Positions 12,123-25,434 of a stretch of 64,000 nt of DNA are shown here, piece after piece (position 1 is the stretch's first letter; each line of letters begins with the position of its first letter). The stretch is from Paroedura picta (taxonomy: Eukaryota > Chordata > Lepidosauria > Squamata > Gekkonidae): assembly GCF_049243985.1 (NCBI RefSeq), contig NC_135370.1, positions 105,057,006 to 105,121,005 on the forward strand, read 5' to 3'. Below the pieces are notes generated by a model. It saw nothing but the letters and a program-made list of their open reading frames with translations. It searched no databases and was not told where the DNA came from. The position numbers were made by a program, and so were the translations under genes.

Positions 12123-12441
12123 AGAGTCCCCAGTGTGGTATCCATGGGCGTCACGGTGCTCACTAAAGCCTTTCCTAGGCCCTACCAAGTGTTCTGAGAA
12201 AGTAGGTGGGGCTAGCTGGCCAGAAGCCTATCAGGGTTTCTGATTGGCTGTGCAGATTAGAAGGTGTCCTGTTAAACAGAGTTTGTGCTTGAAAAGTTGA
12301 AGAGTTACTATTTGTGTAATATATATCATCACTTCTGATATTGGGTGGCTGGCACCGCTTGTGGCTATCATTTTGTGATTGTGCCTACCATCCCATGTCA
12401 GAAATCCAAAGGTGCTACAGGGTCAAAAAGGTTGGGAAACT
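12123..12441. mobile_element. hAT-like MITE, family 2, copy 1
   Basis: The segment from 'agtccccagtgtggt' to 'caaaaaggttgggaaac' shares interior blocks with 19924-20262: '(ccc)taccaagtgttc', '(gct)ggctggcacc'-like text, 'attttgtgattgtgcc', and the closing 'tcaaaaaggttg'. Its ends resemble the CCCAACC-type termini of the hAT elements elsewhere in the window. I could not find a clean target duplication, so borders are approximate. Confidence 0.5.
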
Positions 12442-15400
12442 CCCATGCTATTCCATGTGACATCACCAAGCCCCACTGTATGAGTGGTCAGGTCAAACCC
12501 CTAGAGACTGTGATTCCTAAAGCCCCAAAATTACCCAGTTGCAACACTGAACCTACTTTTCTTTTACGATATTACTGCCAATCTTTCAAACTGTATGTAT
12601 GTAGCTGGCTCTGTATGGCAAAGGAATGTCAGAACAGGATGAAGATAATACATAATAGTACACTGCAGTGTTGTACCAAGGTTTACTCTAAGCTGTGTTG
12701 GATGTGCTTTGCAACAAAAAGAAAGAAGCAAGTGCAGTATATGTTCTGCTTTTATTTCTTTCAGAGCTCACAAATGTTTAGCTGTTTTTGAAAGTCACAG
12801 CTCTAATCTGGGACTTGTGATTAATAAATGGGCTCTGTTGACATTAGAAAGTGCCTTTCTCTCAAGAATGAGGAATTACAAATATCCCCAATGATATTTA
12901 AAACTAGTTGGGAGTCCTTTTCAGCCAAACGTAGGACTTCCAGACAAACGTAAGCTCCAATGCTTCTCATTTCAGGAAGTGTTGGCTGTTATTACATTGC
13001 TAACTGATCTTCCTCTGAGAAGTGACTGAAGACTTGAGTTTCCAAAATTATAGCACTGTCTTTGCTTAGCCATGATCTTCCTGCTTAACAGAATGTGCAG
13101 TTCCTGGAATATAATGGGGGACAGAATAGGCACCTGATCTCTCAGAAAGGTTCTTGTTGGCAAACCCAGCAGAAACAATTAGAATGTCATTGCTGTGCTC
13201 TTACCTGGTTCTGATGCACACTCCTTTAATGTCTCATGTTTCCTTTCTTCCTTTCCTCTTTAGGCTTCCTCTTGCATTTACAGTAATATCCTAACAACAT
13301 CTGTTACTATGATAATGATGTGCAACTATTTATAATGAGGAAACAGAGGACTCTCCTCCAGGGGTGGATGAATATGTGTGTTTTTCATTTCTTTTAAATT
13401 TTGTACATGACCAGGAAGAATGTTCTCATCTTTCCTATTTTCCTATTTCTAGTTTTCATTTTTTCTTTTATGCGAAGTTTGTTATCAGCAATTCTTTTCA
13501 CCATGTGTACATATACTACATTTGTATGGAGAAGCCCTATAAGAAACATGGGATCTTATTAGATGAGACATGAAAGGTGAGTAGCATTGGGGGAAACACT
13601 AACCTAACTCACATTTAATGTGTAACCAGAACTAACCTTCAAAATGGTATGTGTGCTGGGGGGCGGGGAGGATGGGCTCCCCAGTACATGCATGGAGGCA
13701 GCAGAGGCTTCCATGGTTCCTGTCTTCTACTCAGTACATTTTTTTTGACAGAAAAAGCCACAGTGGAAGATGGATTTATTCATATTCTTCTGTGAATAGT
13801 CAGCAAGTTCCTGCCTGAGAGGGAATCCACTGCAAGTTTCTGGCACAGGTCCTATCAGAACTGAGAGCTGGTCTTTGGAGGGTCATAGCCACAGTACCCT
13901 AGTTGAAATAACTCTATGCAGTTCTTAAAAAATAGTAGTGCGATGCATTGCATTTGCCTGACATATCATTAAAACACTCAAGTGTTTTCATGGTCAAAGA
14001 TTTGTCTTCAACATTCTCTAAGGAATCACTAAAAATGCATCCAGGAAAGAGGGACTGTATCTATTTCTGAGAGCTTATTGTATACTATGTTCTTGGGGCT
14101 TTTATCAAGGTGACAATTATGCTAATGAGTCTCTCTAATCTCACAATAATTCAGGCCAACTAAAAATAGACCCTTTAGAAACAATGAATCATCATAACTT
14201 CACTGTGGAAAACTGAATCCACTTTAAAATTGGAGTCACAGCTTCACAGCTTCCGCCAAGCAGGCAGCTGATAAAATTGATCAAACTATTTTCTTCTATT
14301 TGTGGCATCTTGTTTGCCAAGGCAAAATTTTGGTCCAAATAACAAAGTCATGATTGAAATAGGATGGGGAGAGAGAAAAATCAACGAAACAGTAAAGTTG
14401 GGGCTAAAAATGAAAAATAAATTTAAAAAAACAGGAAAGGAAAGCTTGGTATAATAAAGCCAGATGAGGGAAAGCAAGCAAGACACAGAAGTGTCACACA
14501 TCTTTGGGTTGACAAGCTCTGGGTCAGGAAAAACAAATAAATAAACCAGTAGTGTCCTCTTTATCAGCCACACTTCTTAGTGTTCCCAGAAATCATGGCC
14601 CTGAGGTGAGCAGTCAGGAAACTCAACTTCAAGCTTAGTTACTTAAAAAAAAAATTATTCCCCACCTTTCTCCATGGCTATGGACATGCAAGTATCAGTA
14701 AATGCCCAATTAACCCCAACCTAATCAAATACCTGCAATATACATGCCATTAAAAGTTGAACCATAAAACTGCCATACAGCCTCCTGAAAGTTGTCAAAG
14801 ACAGTGACTCCTCACCACCACAGGGAACCCTTTCCCTAAAGTGTAAGCAATCACAGGCTCTACTCACTGCCATCTGGAGGTGGCAAAATGGCATATCAGG
14901 ACTTTGAAAATATGACACTGTTTCAGATTTCTTTCTAAGGGCATGAGTATTCAACATTCACACACCTGTTCTTTGAACAATGCTAGGCTACCTTGAAAAA
15001 ATGTGTGTCATAAACTCACTTGTTTTGTACAATAATAAAGTCAATTCAGGAATAACGTCCCCCTCCCTCCACTCAAAAAAGAATAGGGTCTGAGAGACAC
15101 TTAACATATGCAAAATTTCACAATAAAATAGGTCATTTCAGTTAATAACAGTAGCAGTCTTCCTAAGAGTAAAGACCAGCTTAAAAGGCTGCCAAAGAAT
15201 TGGCACCAGTTTAGATGCTTGTAGCTAGGCTAAACAAAATGCTGGGAAGCAAAAATTCTATATTTGCCAGGGGATGGAGTGGCCATTCTAAAAGAACATT
15301 GCAGCTCTGACTCACCTAGCAGAATTAGCAACTTTTACCTTTGCAGGACTGCACTTCTTATACATCTCATTCAAACTGTGACTAAGCATCATTTTCCTAT

Positions 15401-15872
15401 TTATTTACTTTGCATTTAAATTTTTACAAAGCATTTTCAGTAAACCAATCTTAAAAATAAAAAACCTAAGAAAGTTAAATTAGTTTCCTATCCTAGCAGT
15501 GTTGTTTTTGATTTGTATGAAAGACAAAGGCTAGAGTCCCAGCCCTTCTCCAGTGGATGGTAACGATGGGTGCCCCATGCTATCTACAAGAACACTGATA
15601 TGTGCAGGAGATTCTGGAAATTGAATTGCACCTTTTGTATATTCAGTTTGTATTATATGTTTATCCACTTTTCTCCCTGATAGGGGCCTAGAGCAACTTA
15701 TAAAAACAAAAACCAACCCTTAACCTGCCATGAGTCCATAGGATATAAATTGAAATAACAAGCAAACAAACAAGACTTCCTATGCTGATTTTCACCAGGT
15801 CAATCTAACAGGCCAAGGCCATGGGCTGTAATCCAAGGCTCAGCATTACAGGTAAAGAGTTCTTTAGGCCCT
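12442..15872. other. No feature recognised
   Basis: About 3.4 kb of AT-rich sequence. The 148-codon frame at 12345-12791 starts inside a MITE and shows no domain. The minus-strand frames at 14286-14573 and 14721-14957 are likewise unremarkable. I see no RNA gene, LINE or SINE. Unrecognised old repeats are likely. Confidence 0.5.
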
Positions 15873-16535
15873 TTATTTGTTTGTTTGTTTATTATTGGGA
15901 TTGTATACTGCCCCTCCCAGCCCGTCCACTCGGGACAGTTCATAATAATAAAATACAATTTAAACCAAACCATTAAATAAATAAATAAACAAACAAACAA
16001 ACAAACAACCCCAAGCAACCCCCCCCCCATGCAATGGCTGAAAATGCCACCTCCCACCCAAAGTGGGGTGGTTTTGGGGGTGAGCCCAATTGACGTTCTA
16101 CTATCCAGACTCAGCCAAAATGCCTGGTGGAAGAGCTCTGTCTTGCAGGCCCTACAGAACTGCAAAAGCTCTGTCAGGGCCCTCAGCTCTTTCAGGAGCT
16201 CATTCCACCAGGTTGGGGTGAGGAACAAAAAGGTCCTGGCCCTGGTTGAGGCTAGGCAGACCTCTCTTGGGCCGGGTTCCACTAGCATGTTGAGATTTGC
16301 AGAGTGTAATGCCCTGCTAGGGGCATAAATAGATAGCCCCTCAGGTATGCTGGACCCAGACCGCAAATAGCTGGGAAGGTCAAAACCAATACCTTAAACT
16401 TGATCCAGAACACTACTGGCAACTAATGCAGCTGCCTGAGCAGAGGCTGCATATGGGCCCTCCATGATGTTCCAGTGAGAACCCTTGCAGCTGCATTTTG
16501 TACCAGCTACAACTTCCAGATCAAGAATAAGGGCT
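15873..16535 (-). mobile_element. L2 LINE 3' end
   Basis: The minus strand encodes the L2 ORF2 C-terminus: APSRALHSANLNMLVEPGPR, then REVCLASTRARTF and LLQFCRACKTELFHQAF (residual frame near 16040-16366). It is followed by 3' UTR and a mixed AAAT/AAAC tail at 15978-16010. 5' truncated. It contains a 9-base C run near 16020. Confidence 0.85.
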
Positions 16536-17093
16536 GGTTGTTTGAGGCTGACAACCATTCCTTATAGAACTACTTAAATTTGTATATCTTGAATCTCCAA
16601 ACCCTGCCCCCCAGTCCTATTGACCTTTATAGGGTATACCATGCAAAAGGCTTTCCTTGATATTCCTAGAGTTTAAGAAGCAAGAGGAACAGATTAGGAA
16701 TCTGTCCATCCACCTGCTCATTGTAAGGATATGATAATACTGATGGAAAGCCATCATGGAAAATGCTGGTGTATGCCATAGGCTCAGGAATAAGACCAGT
16801 AACTGACCACAAATTTTCAGTTTGTGTGTCCATTAAATACGAATTCACATCACTGAAGTAATACAATGGTAACGGACAGTATCAATTCAGAATGACAGAC
16901 AAGGGTATTTTTAAAATATTTCTGCTTTGTCTCATATATTTATACATAATCAATAAGCTGGTCATGATCAAAATAAATCATAAATACTATAAATCTGAAG
17001 ACCAAAATCATGATAAGTAAGAACAGGGTAGTTAAAAGAGATATAACAGAAGATCTAAAAGATCTATATAAGAGTGTCTTCACCTGGATGTTT
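16536..17093. other. No feature recognised
   Basis: About 560 bp of AT-rich sequence without a recognisable gene or repeat. Confidence 0.5.
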
Positions 17094-17275
17094 CCCACAC
17101 AGACACTATCATTCTGGGCTGCAGCCTACTGGCTGAGCCAGGGCAGGTTGCCCATCTTCTTCCTGCTCCCACACAGGGGAGCCTTTGGCCTGATGTACCT
17201 CGTCCGCCCCCGATCTGTGCTCCCGCATGGGAGCCAGAACAGCAAGCTGCCTGGGGTATTTTTTGTCCCTTCCAG
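17094..17275 (+). repeat. Copy of the short repeat also found at 43206-43386
   Basis: Blocks 'ctgggctgcag', 'ggcaggttgccc', 'cttcctgc', 'ggggagc' followed by 'tttggc', and 'tgtacctcgtccg' occur in the same order as in the TIR element at 43206-43386. The ends here are too worn for me to see the inverted repeats. This shows the element is an interspersed family, not a one-off. Confidence 0.6.
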
Positions 17276-17449
17276 GATGTTGTAGTTAGCAGAGGAGCTG
17301 GGACATGACAGCCTAACTCTTTCCCTGCCCAACTCTATGCCCTCCAGGGCAAAAAAGAGAATGCAGACCAATAGATGGCCTGAGTAGGGCCATGCCTGGG
17401 ATGGCCCTGGTCCAGCATCAACATCGAGCAGAACTGGGTGGCTTGAGCC

Positions 17450-17605
17450 AGTACTGATAGTGCTGTTCTCACAGAGCAGTCCTGTCAGAGCTCTCTCACT
17501 CCCACTTACCTCACGGTGTCTGTGATGAAGAGAAGGTGATTGTAAGCCGCTTTGAGACTCCTTCTGATAATGAAAAGCGGGGTATATAAACGAGCTCTTT
17601 TTTTA
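17450..17605 (+). mobile_element. tRNA-derived SINE, 3' part only
   Basis: The text 'tactgatagtgctgttctc', 'agagctctctcactcccac' and 'gtgattgtaagccgctttga' with 'gaaaagcggggtatataaa' matches the right-hand two thirds of SINE copies at 19324 and 21285. The tRNA-like head is missing. Confidence 0.75.
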
Positions 17606-19323
17606 AAGGTATGGCTACAAACCTTGGTGAATCATCTATAGTATATTCCTCAAAGGAGATCTGACCCTGTACCTGAAGGTAAAGATTGAAAAGCCTTATC
17701 CACACCGTTACTGCTTCCAGGAACTGGTCCAGGGCATCCTCTTACTGAGTTGTGAAAGATGGAGAGTTTGGAGTCTTCTGAACACTGATGATACCTCACC
17801 CCATTCTCCTGACAACTGCAACTGTACAACTGTATCTCTTGCTGTCTTCTGTTATCAAATTAGACCAGAAAAGGGACACCATTTTCTAATTTCTCTTTGT
17901 AGAAAATATTTAGTGCATTTTTCCTTATTAAAATAGATAGCTCTTGATTGTGTGGCTTTCCCCATGTAACCATTATGCATTTCCAATTTTCCTGTTACCT
18001 TGCACCTGCAAGAAAACATCTGTTGCCATGGAAAGAACTGTGATGTTTGGATTGTATTTCATGAATAGAAAACTCCATGCTTGATACAGAAAGGGGAGGG
18101 CTTTAAAAAAAATCAAAGTCAGTCTCTGTTCACACACAGTGATACAAAGGGTTCTTCTATTATTTAAGTGCCACTTATGCTGTCATGACTAACCAGCTTT
18201 AATGGTCACTAAATTGCCCTTATTAACTTATGTACCCTCCACTAACAGTGGATCTTGACAGCCAGGCTCGGCCTGTATCTTTGGATAAGAACTGAATAAG
18301 TCCAGATGAAGATAGCCTTGAAGATCTTGGATAAAAATCTCAAAAATGTTGGTTAGGCAGTTATACTAGGTTAGGCACCTGAACAAAGCCTGCGACTGTC
18401 AAGAGCTTTCAACATTATACATCAATATCATGTAGCTCTTCTACAGATGGTCAGTGGTGCTTGCTTGTAACATGTCAGATGGATGAACCTAATTGGAGCA
18501 CCTGTACATTCTAGTAGCCACTCAAGTTCAACAATCTCTTAACTTGAAGTTCTTAAGGAGTCAGGGTAAGAAGCAGAGTTTCCATACTCAAACCATAGCC
18601 ATACCCTGTCCCCAAATCCATCTGAAATAGGCCTGTATAAAAGTTCTTTTACATAAAAATTCCCCTGCCTACTGAAAACCAAACACCAGAGAGAACTATT
18701 CTTCTCCTTGATATGCTATTTTTGTACGTTAAGAGAATTTTGTAGGAAAGCATTCAGCAGTATGTTCCTTTACCTACAGTCTGAAGCATCACAGTCCAAG
18801 AACAGTTCTGCTGGAATAACATCACACAACTTCATATAGATTAAAGAACAGAAAGCAGAGGGTAGAAATAAATGGGCAGTTCTCGCAGTGGTAAGAAGTA
18901 AAGGATCTATATTGGGATTGATAGGGTCAAAATCAGAGGTGAGTAATGAAGTGGCCAACTCTGCAGACAATTATTTAGGCTGGTGTGAACACGTACAGAC
19001 AACTAAATCCCTAAAAAGAAAACTACCATGTGGTCAAGGAAATGGATGAAACAGGTTCAGTGTAATCCAAACTTCACATAGACTCTAATGATGAACTAGT
19101 GATGACTCACCAGCAAAGAGACCACAATGATGAAAATACCAACTCAGTGTGCACTTGTGCTAAAAAGGGCAAATTCTTCACCAGGGGTCATTAGGACGGG
19201 GTTTGAAAGTAAAACTGTCAGTATCATATTGCCTTTATACAAATCTACGATATAGTCACATGCAAAATCTTGCATATAGTTCTGGCTTTCCTGTTTGCTG
19301 CAAAATTACTGAGGGAACCATAA
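17606..19323. other. No feature recognised
   Basis: About 1.7 kb of AT-rich sequence with short frames only. No repeat family recognised. Confidence 0.5.
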
Positions 19324-19603
19324 GGAGAGCCAATTTGGTGTAGTGGTTAGGAGTGCGGACTTCTAATCTGGCATGCCAGGTTCGAATCTGCGCTCCCCCA
19401 CATGCAACCAGCTGGGTGACCTTGGGCTCGCCACGGCACTGATAAAGCTGTTCTGACCGAGCAGGAATATCAGGGCTCTCTCAGCCTCACCCACCTCACA
19501 GGGTGTCTGTTGTGGGGAGAGGAAAGGGAAGGCGACTGTAAGCTGCTTTGAGTCTCCTTCGGGTAGGGAAAAGCGGCATAACCAACTCTTCTTCTTCTTC
19601 TTC
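19324..19603 (+). mobile_element. tRNA-derived SINE, best-preserved copy
   Basis: The head is 'gagccaatttggtgtagtgg' (pol III A box TGGTGTAGTGG) followed by the B box 'ggttcgaatct'. The body includes 'gctgggtgaccttgggctcg' and 'agggctctctcagcctcacc'. The tail 'gtaagctgctttgag' and 'gaaaagcggcata' ends in a (CTT)n run. The tail resembles L2-type 3' ends, which would explain how it is mobilised; that link is inference. At least seven relatives occur in this window on both strands. Confidence 0.88.
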
Positions 19604-19923
19604 TAATGTTGGAGGATCCATTTCTTTTTGGTGTGGGGAACGTGACAGGAATTTTTTAAATTATCCATGGAGTGGAAAAATATACTTCCCCCCCCCCCTC
19701 CATCACTGACAGCACTAGAATTCAGGGACATTCAATAACATTGATTAGCAATGTATTCATGAGAGATTGGCAATAGATTTCTTCAGCCAACATATCACTT
19801 ACTTAGAAATCACAAAAGATGTAAAGATGATAACAAAGCTTTAAAACATAATCAAGCAACTTCATGATGATAGGCTATTAATATTTACCAGCCATGGCAG
19901 TTAAACAGAATTTCTTTGGATTG

Positions 19924-20262
19924 GGGCCCAACCCGGATCTTGTGGGTGACATAGTGCCTGCCAATACCTTTCTGGTGCCCACCAAGTGTTCAAAATGTAT
20001 AGGGCCAGGTTGAGCACTTGCTCAGCAAGTCTGTTTTAGCAGCCACTGCCTTCACGGTGCTGGCTTCATTCCCATTCACTCCTATTTCCCAGTTCATTAT
20101 TTTTACATTTACTCTCTTGTCCCCTGTACTTAGACTTCCTTGATGTGTATGGCTCTGCCTCCTTCAGCAGCCATTTTGTGGTTGGCTCCACCTCATGTAG
20201 CAGTTGTTTTGTGATTTCATCCACCACCACACATGAAAATTCTAAAGCCTCAAAAAGGTTGA
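19924..20262. mobile_element. hAT-like MITE, family 2, copy 2
   Basis: It runs from 'ggggcccaacccgg' to 'gcctcaaaaaggttgag' and shares interior blocks with the copy at 12123-12441 ('caccaagtgttc', 'attttgtg', the closing 'tcaaaaaggttg'). No clean target duplication was seen, so ends are approximate. The upstream 300 bp (19604-19923) holds an 11-base C run at 19688 and nothing else I recognise. Confidence 0.5.
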
Positions 20263-21284
20263 GCTTTTTTGTTCTGGATACCATTTTCTGGGTCAATGAA
20301 GATGTGCTGTTGCCTTCCTATCCTGGTTAGCGGAATATCCTGCTGGTAAAGTATTTTTTTTTCTAAATTGTCCACTAACTTACCTAGATGCAAAACTAAA
20401 GCTCTCATAGCCAGCCAAATTAGGGACAATGTGGTCATTCTCGAAAACCCTTGCATATATATATTATATGGCTTCTCTCTATTGTGCATATAATAGAATT
20501 CATGTGTTTATTAATATCCCAGTTAGGTATAACCATTAAGCCTGATTCAATAAGACCTCTATTATTACAAACATTATTGGAGAAGTTGCTAAATTAGTCC
20601 GATTGATAAGTTTTAAATAGCTCAGATGCTGATTGATTGAATTTTCATATTTCTTGAGAACATTCTGCTTCTGTAACTGTCATAGTGTTACCACAGATGC
20701 TCTTACTGGAAACAATTCTTTTAAATCTCATCACCTTGCCCTATTTATTCCCCTAAACTGGTCCCTGGCCTTATCTGCACGAACAACTTATAGCAGATTT
20801 CCTGAGAAGTCAAAACTTTAAGCTTGACTTTGGATTCTGTGCCTGCCTTTATGCACCATTCTTTTTTCTCCAGTGTATTATTCTGCAGCTACAACACAAA
20901 AAATGCAATTTTCTTAATATATGTGGGACTGTCACTTGTAACATGTGGGGCGGTGACCAAGTTTTTTTTTTTAATGATGCAATTGCCCTATCACAGCTGA
21001 ACAGTGGGGTCAAGTAAGCACCTCCTGGTATACTTCCTTGAATGAAATAGGACATAAAGGAAAGCAGGTGAACTTAAACAAAAAATCATCCTGAAACTGA
21101 CTAGGGCCCATTATACCTATTAAAACTTTTTGGGGGTATTTGTTGATAAGTGAGGTGAATCTATCAATATGGGCTTATCACTAGTCTTGGATTGCTGAGA
21201 AAATATTGACTGAGAAAGCTACTGCAAGGTGGATTTTCATATAAATCAAATCAGTGTGTAACAGAATACAAATCAATTGCCCCA
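20263..21284. other. No feature recognised
   Basis: About 1 kb of AT-rich sequence. Short open frames show no domain. Confidence 0.5.
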
Positions 21285-21540
21285 CCTTGGTGTACTAGTT
21301 GAGTGGTGTCTTGTAATCTGGAGAGCTTAGTCTGATTCCCCGCTCCTTCACATGTAGCCAGCTGAGTGACCTTGATCTAGTCGTAGCCCTGATAGTGCTG
21401 TTCTCACAAAATAGTCCTGTTAGAACTCTCTCAGCCCCCACCTACTGTACAAAGTGTCTGTTGTGATGAGAGGAAGGGAAGGCGATTGTAAGCTGCTTTG
21501 AGACTTGAGCAGTGAAAAGTGGGTTATAAAAACCTCTTCC
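21285..21540 (+). mobile_element. tRNA-derived SINE, divergent copy
   Basis: The order of blocks matches the copy at 19324: 'ttggtgtactagttgagtgg' (worn A box), 'agccagctgagtgaccttg', 'gatagtgctgttctcac', 'ctctctcagcccccac', 'gattgtaagctgctttgag' and a CT-rich end. Confidence 0.8.
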
Positions 21541-23732
21541 TCTGTTCCTTCTTCCCTTTTTTGTACTGCGGTTTCATGTGTGCAGACTCTATGGGACTGG
21601 CCACCTTTGAACTGCATGTCCCTGCAGCTCACAATGACAAGCAACAGAACCAGCTGGAGGTTTCCTGCTAGCTGCATGGTGTGGACCTGTGGGTTTATGG
21701 GGTAGCTTTGCAGATCAATCCACTGGACATTTGAAGAAGGAGCCTTGTCATAGGTAAGCGCTTGCCACCTCCTTCCAAGCTGCCTTTATAGGGCTTTGCC
21801 ACCTGCCCACTGCAGCTGCCCCTGCCAGACTCCAGACAATGTCTGCAATACTGGAGCTTGTACCCTGATGAATGGGGGAAGAAGATGGTGGAAGTTGCAG
21901 AGAGGGAAGACTGATCTCAGTGTGGGCAATGGAATGGCCTCCAGGGGCGAGAAAAGGGTGGTGGGAAAGAATCCAAGAGCATCTGTATACTTTTGCATTG
22001 CCTTTCCCTTGCAAGCAAAGCAATGGAGGAAACAGCCACAAAACTACTCTGGAGAACCATGGGGAGCCAGCAATTGGAGAGTGAACAGAGTGCTGAAGAG
22101 AGGAAAATAAATGCAGAATGAAAAAGAAAACCCTACAGACATGCATGATGAAAGTGCAGGAAAACACCCATTTATAAAAGGCCACTGTTTCAGAAACCAC
22201 ATCTCTTGAACCACAATAGAAATCAACAACAAAGGAGAAAAACAGAGTGAAAACCATTATAATCCATATATTTAGTAGTCCAAGACTATAGATTATTACA
22301 ATTAACAGAGAGCCATATAGTCCTATGTAATATGTAATAAGGTACATTGTCCTTAGCTAGCTAAACCAAGCCCAGCCAAGCCAGCGTTCAGTACATTTCT
22401 GGTAATGTAAAATATAGGTCAATTTTTTTGTCTGTCAAGAACTTGCCTGTCAGAATTAGGACTAAACCTGTTGGACAGCACCCTAATTCAATCTGTTGGA
22501 TGAATAAAATCAAAACAGGACCAGTATTTATGGCAACGTTTCTTCAAGCAAGGCACCAAATTACATTGTTTGCATTTCAGTTTGACAAAGTATTTCATTA
22601 CATATTGTAGTTCACCTTGCCACTGCTAGCCTTAAAGAGGTAAACATTGATGTGTGATGGTGCATTTTGCCACAATGCCTTGTAGGGTTTCTTTCTTACC
22701 AGGCACTTGCAAAATGAGCCATCATAACAAACACCTTAATGACATGATTAGTTGAGCAATACATACACAAGAAATGGGAACTAGAGCATTCCATATGGGT
22801 TACTGAACATTTTGTAAGGCTTTCTGGAAGCTTTTCACGCTCCATTTGGGGGGTATTGTTCATGCCCATTCATTCCTACTAACCATTGTCCATCCTTTCA
22901 ATAACTTTCACTTTCCCCTTTGGGGGCATTCTTCCTCCATAGTCGAGACCAGTAAATAGTCTAAAAGAAAATACTGGAGGCGGTGGAAAATATTTTAAGT
23001 GCAAAGTTCTTAGGTTTGCACTATGAACTGTTATACAAAAAGGCTGCGGGAGACATCAATAGGTAGTTTAAAAGGGTAAGATTCACTTTATGGCATTATA
23101 TAGGGTAATATACTTGATAACAGGATGATAATCTAGTGGGAGGCAGCCTTGGTCCAAGTGAGATCACAAGTATTTGGTGACTAGCTTTTGGGGTTTCATT
23201 GCAAACTTTACCATTTCTGTAATGAAACATGTTTGCAGCTAGTTTATTACTACTTAGCATCTGTAAAATGAGATATCTTTCCAGGAAGTAGAGCACTTGT
23301 GGTTCCACAGCAGCATTCCCAGTAACTGTTCTTGTATGCTGCCAGGAAGCTTATCCTAAAATATGGACATCGATGCTGGCAGTTCTTCACTACTTACAAC
23401 AAACCACAGTGAAGGACCTTGTGGGGTACAGGTTAGTGGACTCAGATTTTGCTGCTGAGTAAATCCCTGCAAGAAGACAAAAGGTTTGAGTAGGTGAGGT
23501 CCACAAAAGAAGGGTGATGAAATGAAAAACTACAGACTTAGCTGACTGCCTCTAGCTTGATTATTTAAGATCTTTATTTTGTTGAATAATCTGAAGACAG
23601 ATGAAGAAAAAAACCCAGAAAGCTCATCATCTGGAGAATGGAAAATATTTCAAAAAGGCCTGCAAGTAGAACAAGAAATATAAAACACTACATCACATTC
23701 TGTCACATTTCTATCCTTTTTTCAAACAGCTC
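21541..23732. other. No feature recognised
   Basis: About 2.2 kb. Overlapping frames on both strands at 21748-22347 (up to 199 codons) show no domain or splice signals that I trust. The region may hold unrecognised old repeats. Confidence 0.5.
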
Positions 23733-23960
23733 TGGTTGGAGCAGGTGTGATGTAGTGGTTAGAGTGCTGGGATAAGACCTGGAAGACTCAGATTTAAATT
23801 CTCACTCTGCTATGGAAGTTTCATGGATGGCCATGGGCCAGTCACACACATCCTGGCCTAATCTGTTTGGTGTGAAGAGGAGAGTACCATGTTGTAAGCT
23901 CACTGGCGTTCCTATTACAGAGAACAGTGCAATATAAAGGTGCAACATAAATGAACTACC
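23733..23960 (+). mobile_element. tRNA-derived SINE, old and divergent
   Basis: 'tgtgatgtagtggttagagtg' in the head, 'ctcagatttaaattctcac' at the B-box position and 'atgggccagtcacacac' in the body place it in the wider squamate tRNA-SINE group, but in a different subfamily from the CTT-tailed copies. Confidence 0.6.
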
Positions 23961-24079
23961 ACTCACTGAATCAATCTTTAATGCCATGAAATTAAGTAAG
24001 TAAATAAGCAAATACAATTATTAGCCCTTTCTTGTGTTACTTTTGCAACAACTGTCTGATGTAATTTCTGAGTCTTTAA

Positions 24080-24379
24080 ATCTTCTTGCAAATGTAATTT
24101 CTGAGCCCCTGTCCATTATTTTTGACAATTCCTGGAGAATGGGTGAAGTACCAGAAGATTGAAGGTGGGCAAACATTGTCCCCATCTTCAAGAAGGGGAA
24201 AAAGGAGGATTCGGGTAACCACCGACCCATCAGCTTGATGTCTATAGCGGGCAAAATGTCAGAACAAATCATCAAAAAGTTGGTCTTTGAGAAGCTACAG
24301 CAGATGGCTGTAATTACTAAGAGTCAGCATGGCTTTCTCAAGAACAAGTCATGTCAGACTAACCTTATCTCTTTTTTTT
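24080..24379 (+). mobile_element. CR1 LINE fragment, start of the RT domain
   Basis: Translation of 24140-24370 gives MGEVPEDWRWANIVPIFKKG-like text, then SGNHRPISLMSIAGKMSEQI and ITKSQHGFLKNKSCQTNLI, the conserved entry to the CR1 reverse transcriptase. It is cut at both ends and stops in a T run at 24370. It is the only plus-strand piece of this CR1 region in the window. Confidence 0.8.
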
Positions 24380-25434
24380 TTTGAGAAATTTACTACTTTG
24401 CTAAATTCTGCACTCTCCAGTTTACAGCACATCAGAACAGCAGTTTTGGCATCCTTGAAGGAATCTAGTCGTGTTCCTTTAAATTTTCTTTGAGTTTGAG
24501 GAACAAAAAGATCAGGGTTACATAGTACCCTCAAAGAATGCTACCTTCAATGAATGAATGAATGAGCAGGAGCATTATTGTGATGGGAAAAAATTCCTCA
24601 GTGCAACTTTCCTGGCCCTTTTCTCACCACTGCAGTCATATATATCTATATCTATCTATATCTTGCTGCATATATAACTTCCTGCTCTCTGAAATATATA
24701 TTTAAGGCACTCCAATGAGAGTATACTTCTGAGAGAACTTGTCTGCAGCCACACAGAGTCTTTGGAGAGACGTGTTTAAACATGTTTTTGTTTCAAATGA
24801 ATCTGTGCCTGTATGAACTGGAACTCTAACAACAATACTTTTTTGACTTAATTTCAAATTGGCAAAATATATGAAAACAAAGTCTGACCCTTCAGCCTCA
24901 CCCATACCACCAGCCATAATGTTTCTGCATGCTCATGACCCAATTCCATTTCGCTAAATGAGGAGGAGAAATGGCTTCATTTTCGTATTAAGCAATACTT
25001 CTCTGATTTGGGTTGCATCATTGTACAATCACAGTCTAACTGAACAAGATTGCTTGTATCGCAACAAGCAGGAATGGAATAAAACTCCTGGTATATACTG
25101 TACTGTTCAGTCTTTCAACAAATTTATTTATATCAGTGCCGTCTATAAATAAGCTCCCCTGGGGACTTCTGGATTCAGTTTAATGCTGGATTAAATGTAA
25201 TTACTAATGCATTCAAAAATTTAATTATAAACTTTTGTGATGGTGTCATCTGATTGCGGAAAGCTTTGTTATCTCCATTTTGTAATTACCTTGGTTTACA
25301 GTACTGAAGAATTGTGTATCATAAAACCAACAATGGAAAAGTAGGCAATGGTTGTTGTTCTCTTCTGCAGATTTTCAAACCTTGATTACTGCACGTTGCC
25401 ATAAAATCAAATACACAGAATAAGAATAACTTTT
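24380..25434. other. No feature recognised
   Basis: About 1 kb of AT-rich sequence with a short imperfect TATC run near 24640-24670. No gene or repeat family recognised. Confidence 0.5.

Noticed and set aside
12345-12791. 148-codon frame
   Set aside because: It starts inside a MITE-like repeat, has no domain and is Cys/Lys-rich by chance.
19324-19420. Possible tRNA gene
   Set aside because: A and B boxes are present but the sequence continues into a SINE body and tail, and it recurs at several sites on both strands.
21748-22347. 199-codon minus-strand frame and overlapping plus-strand frames
   Set aside because: Hydrophobic, low-complexity composition with no recognisable domain, and frames open on both strands as expected by chance.
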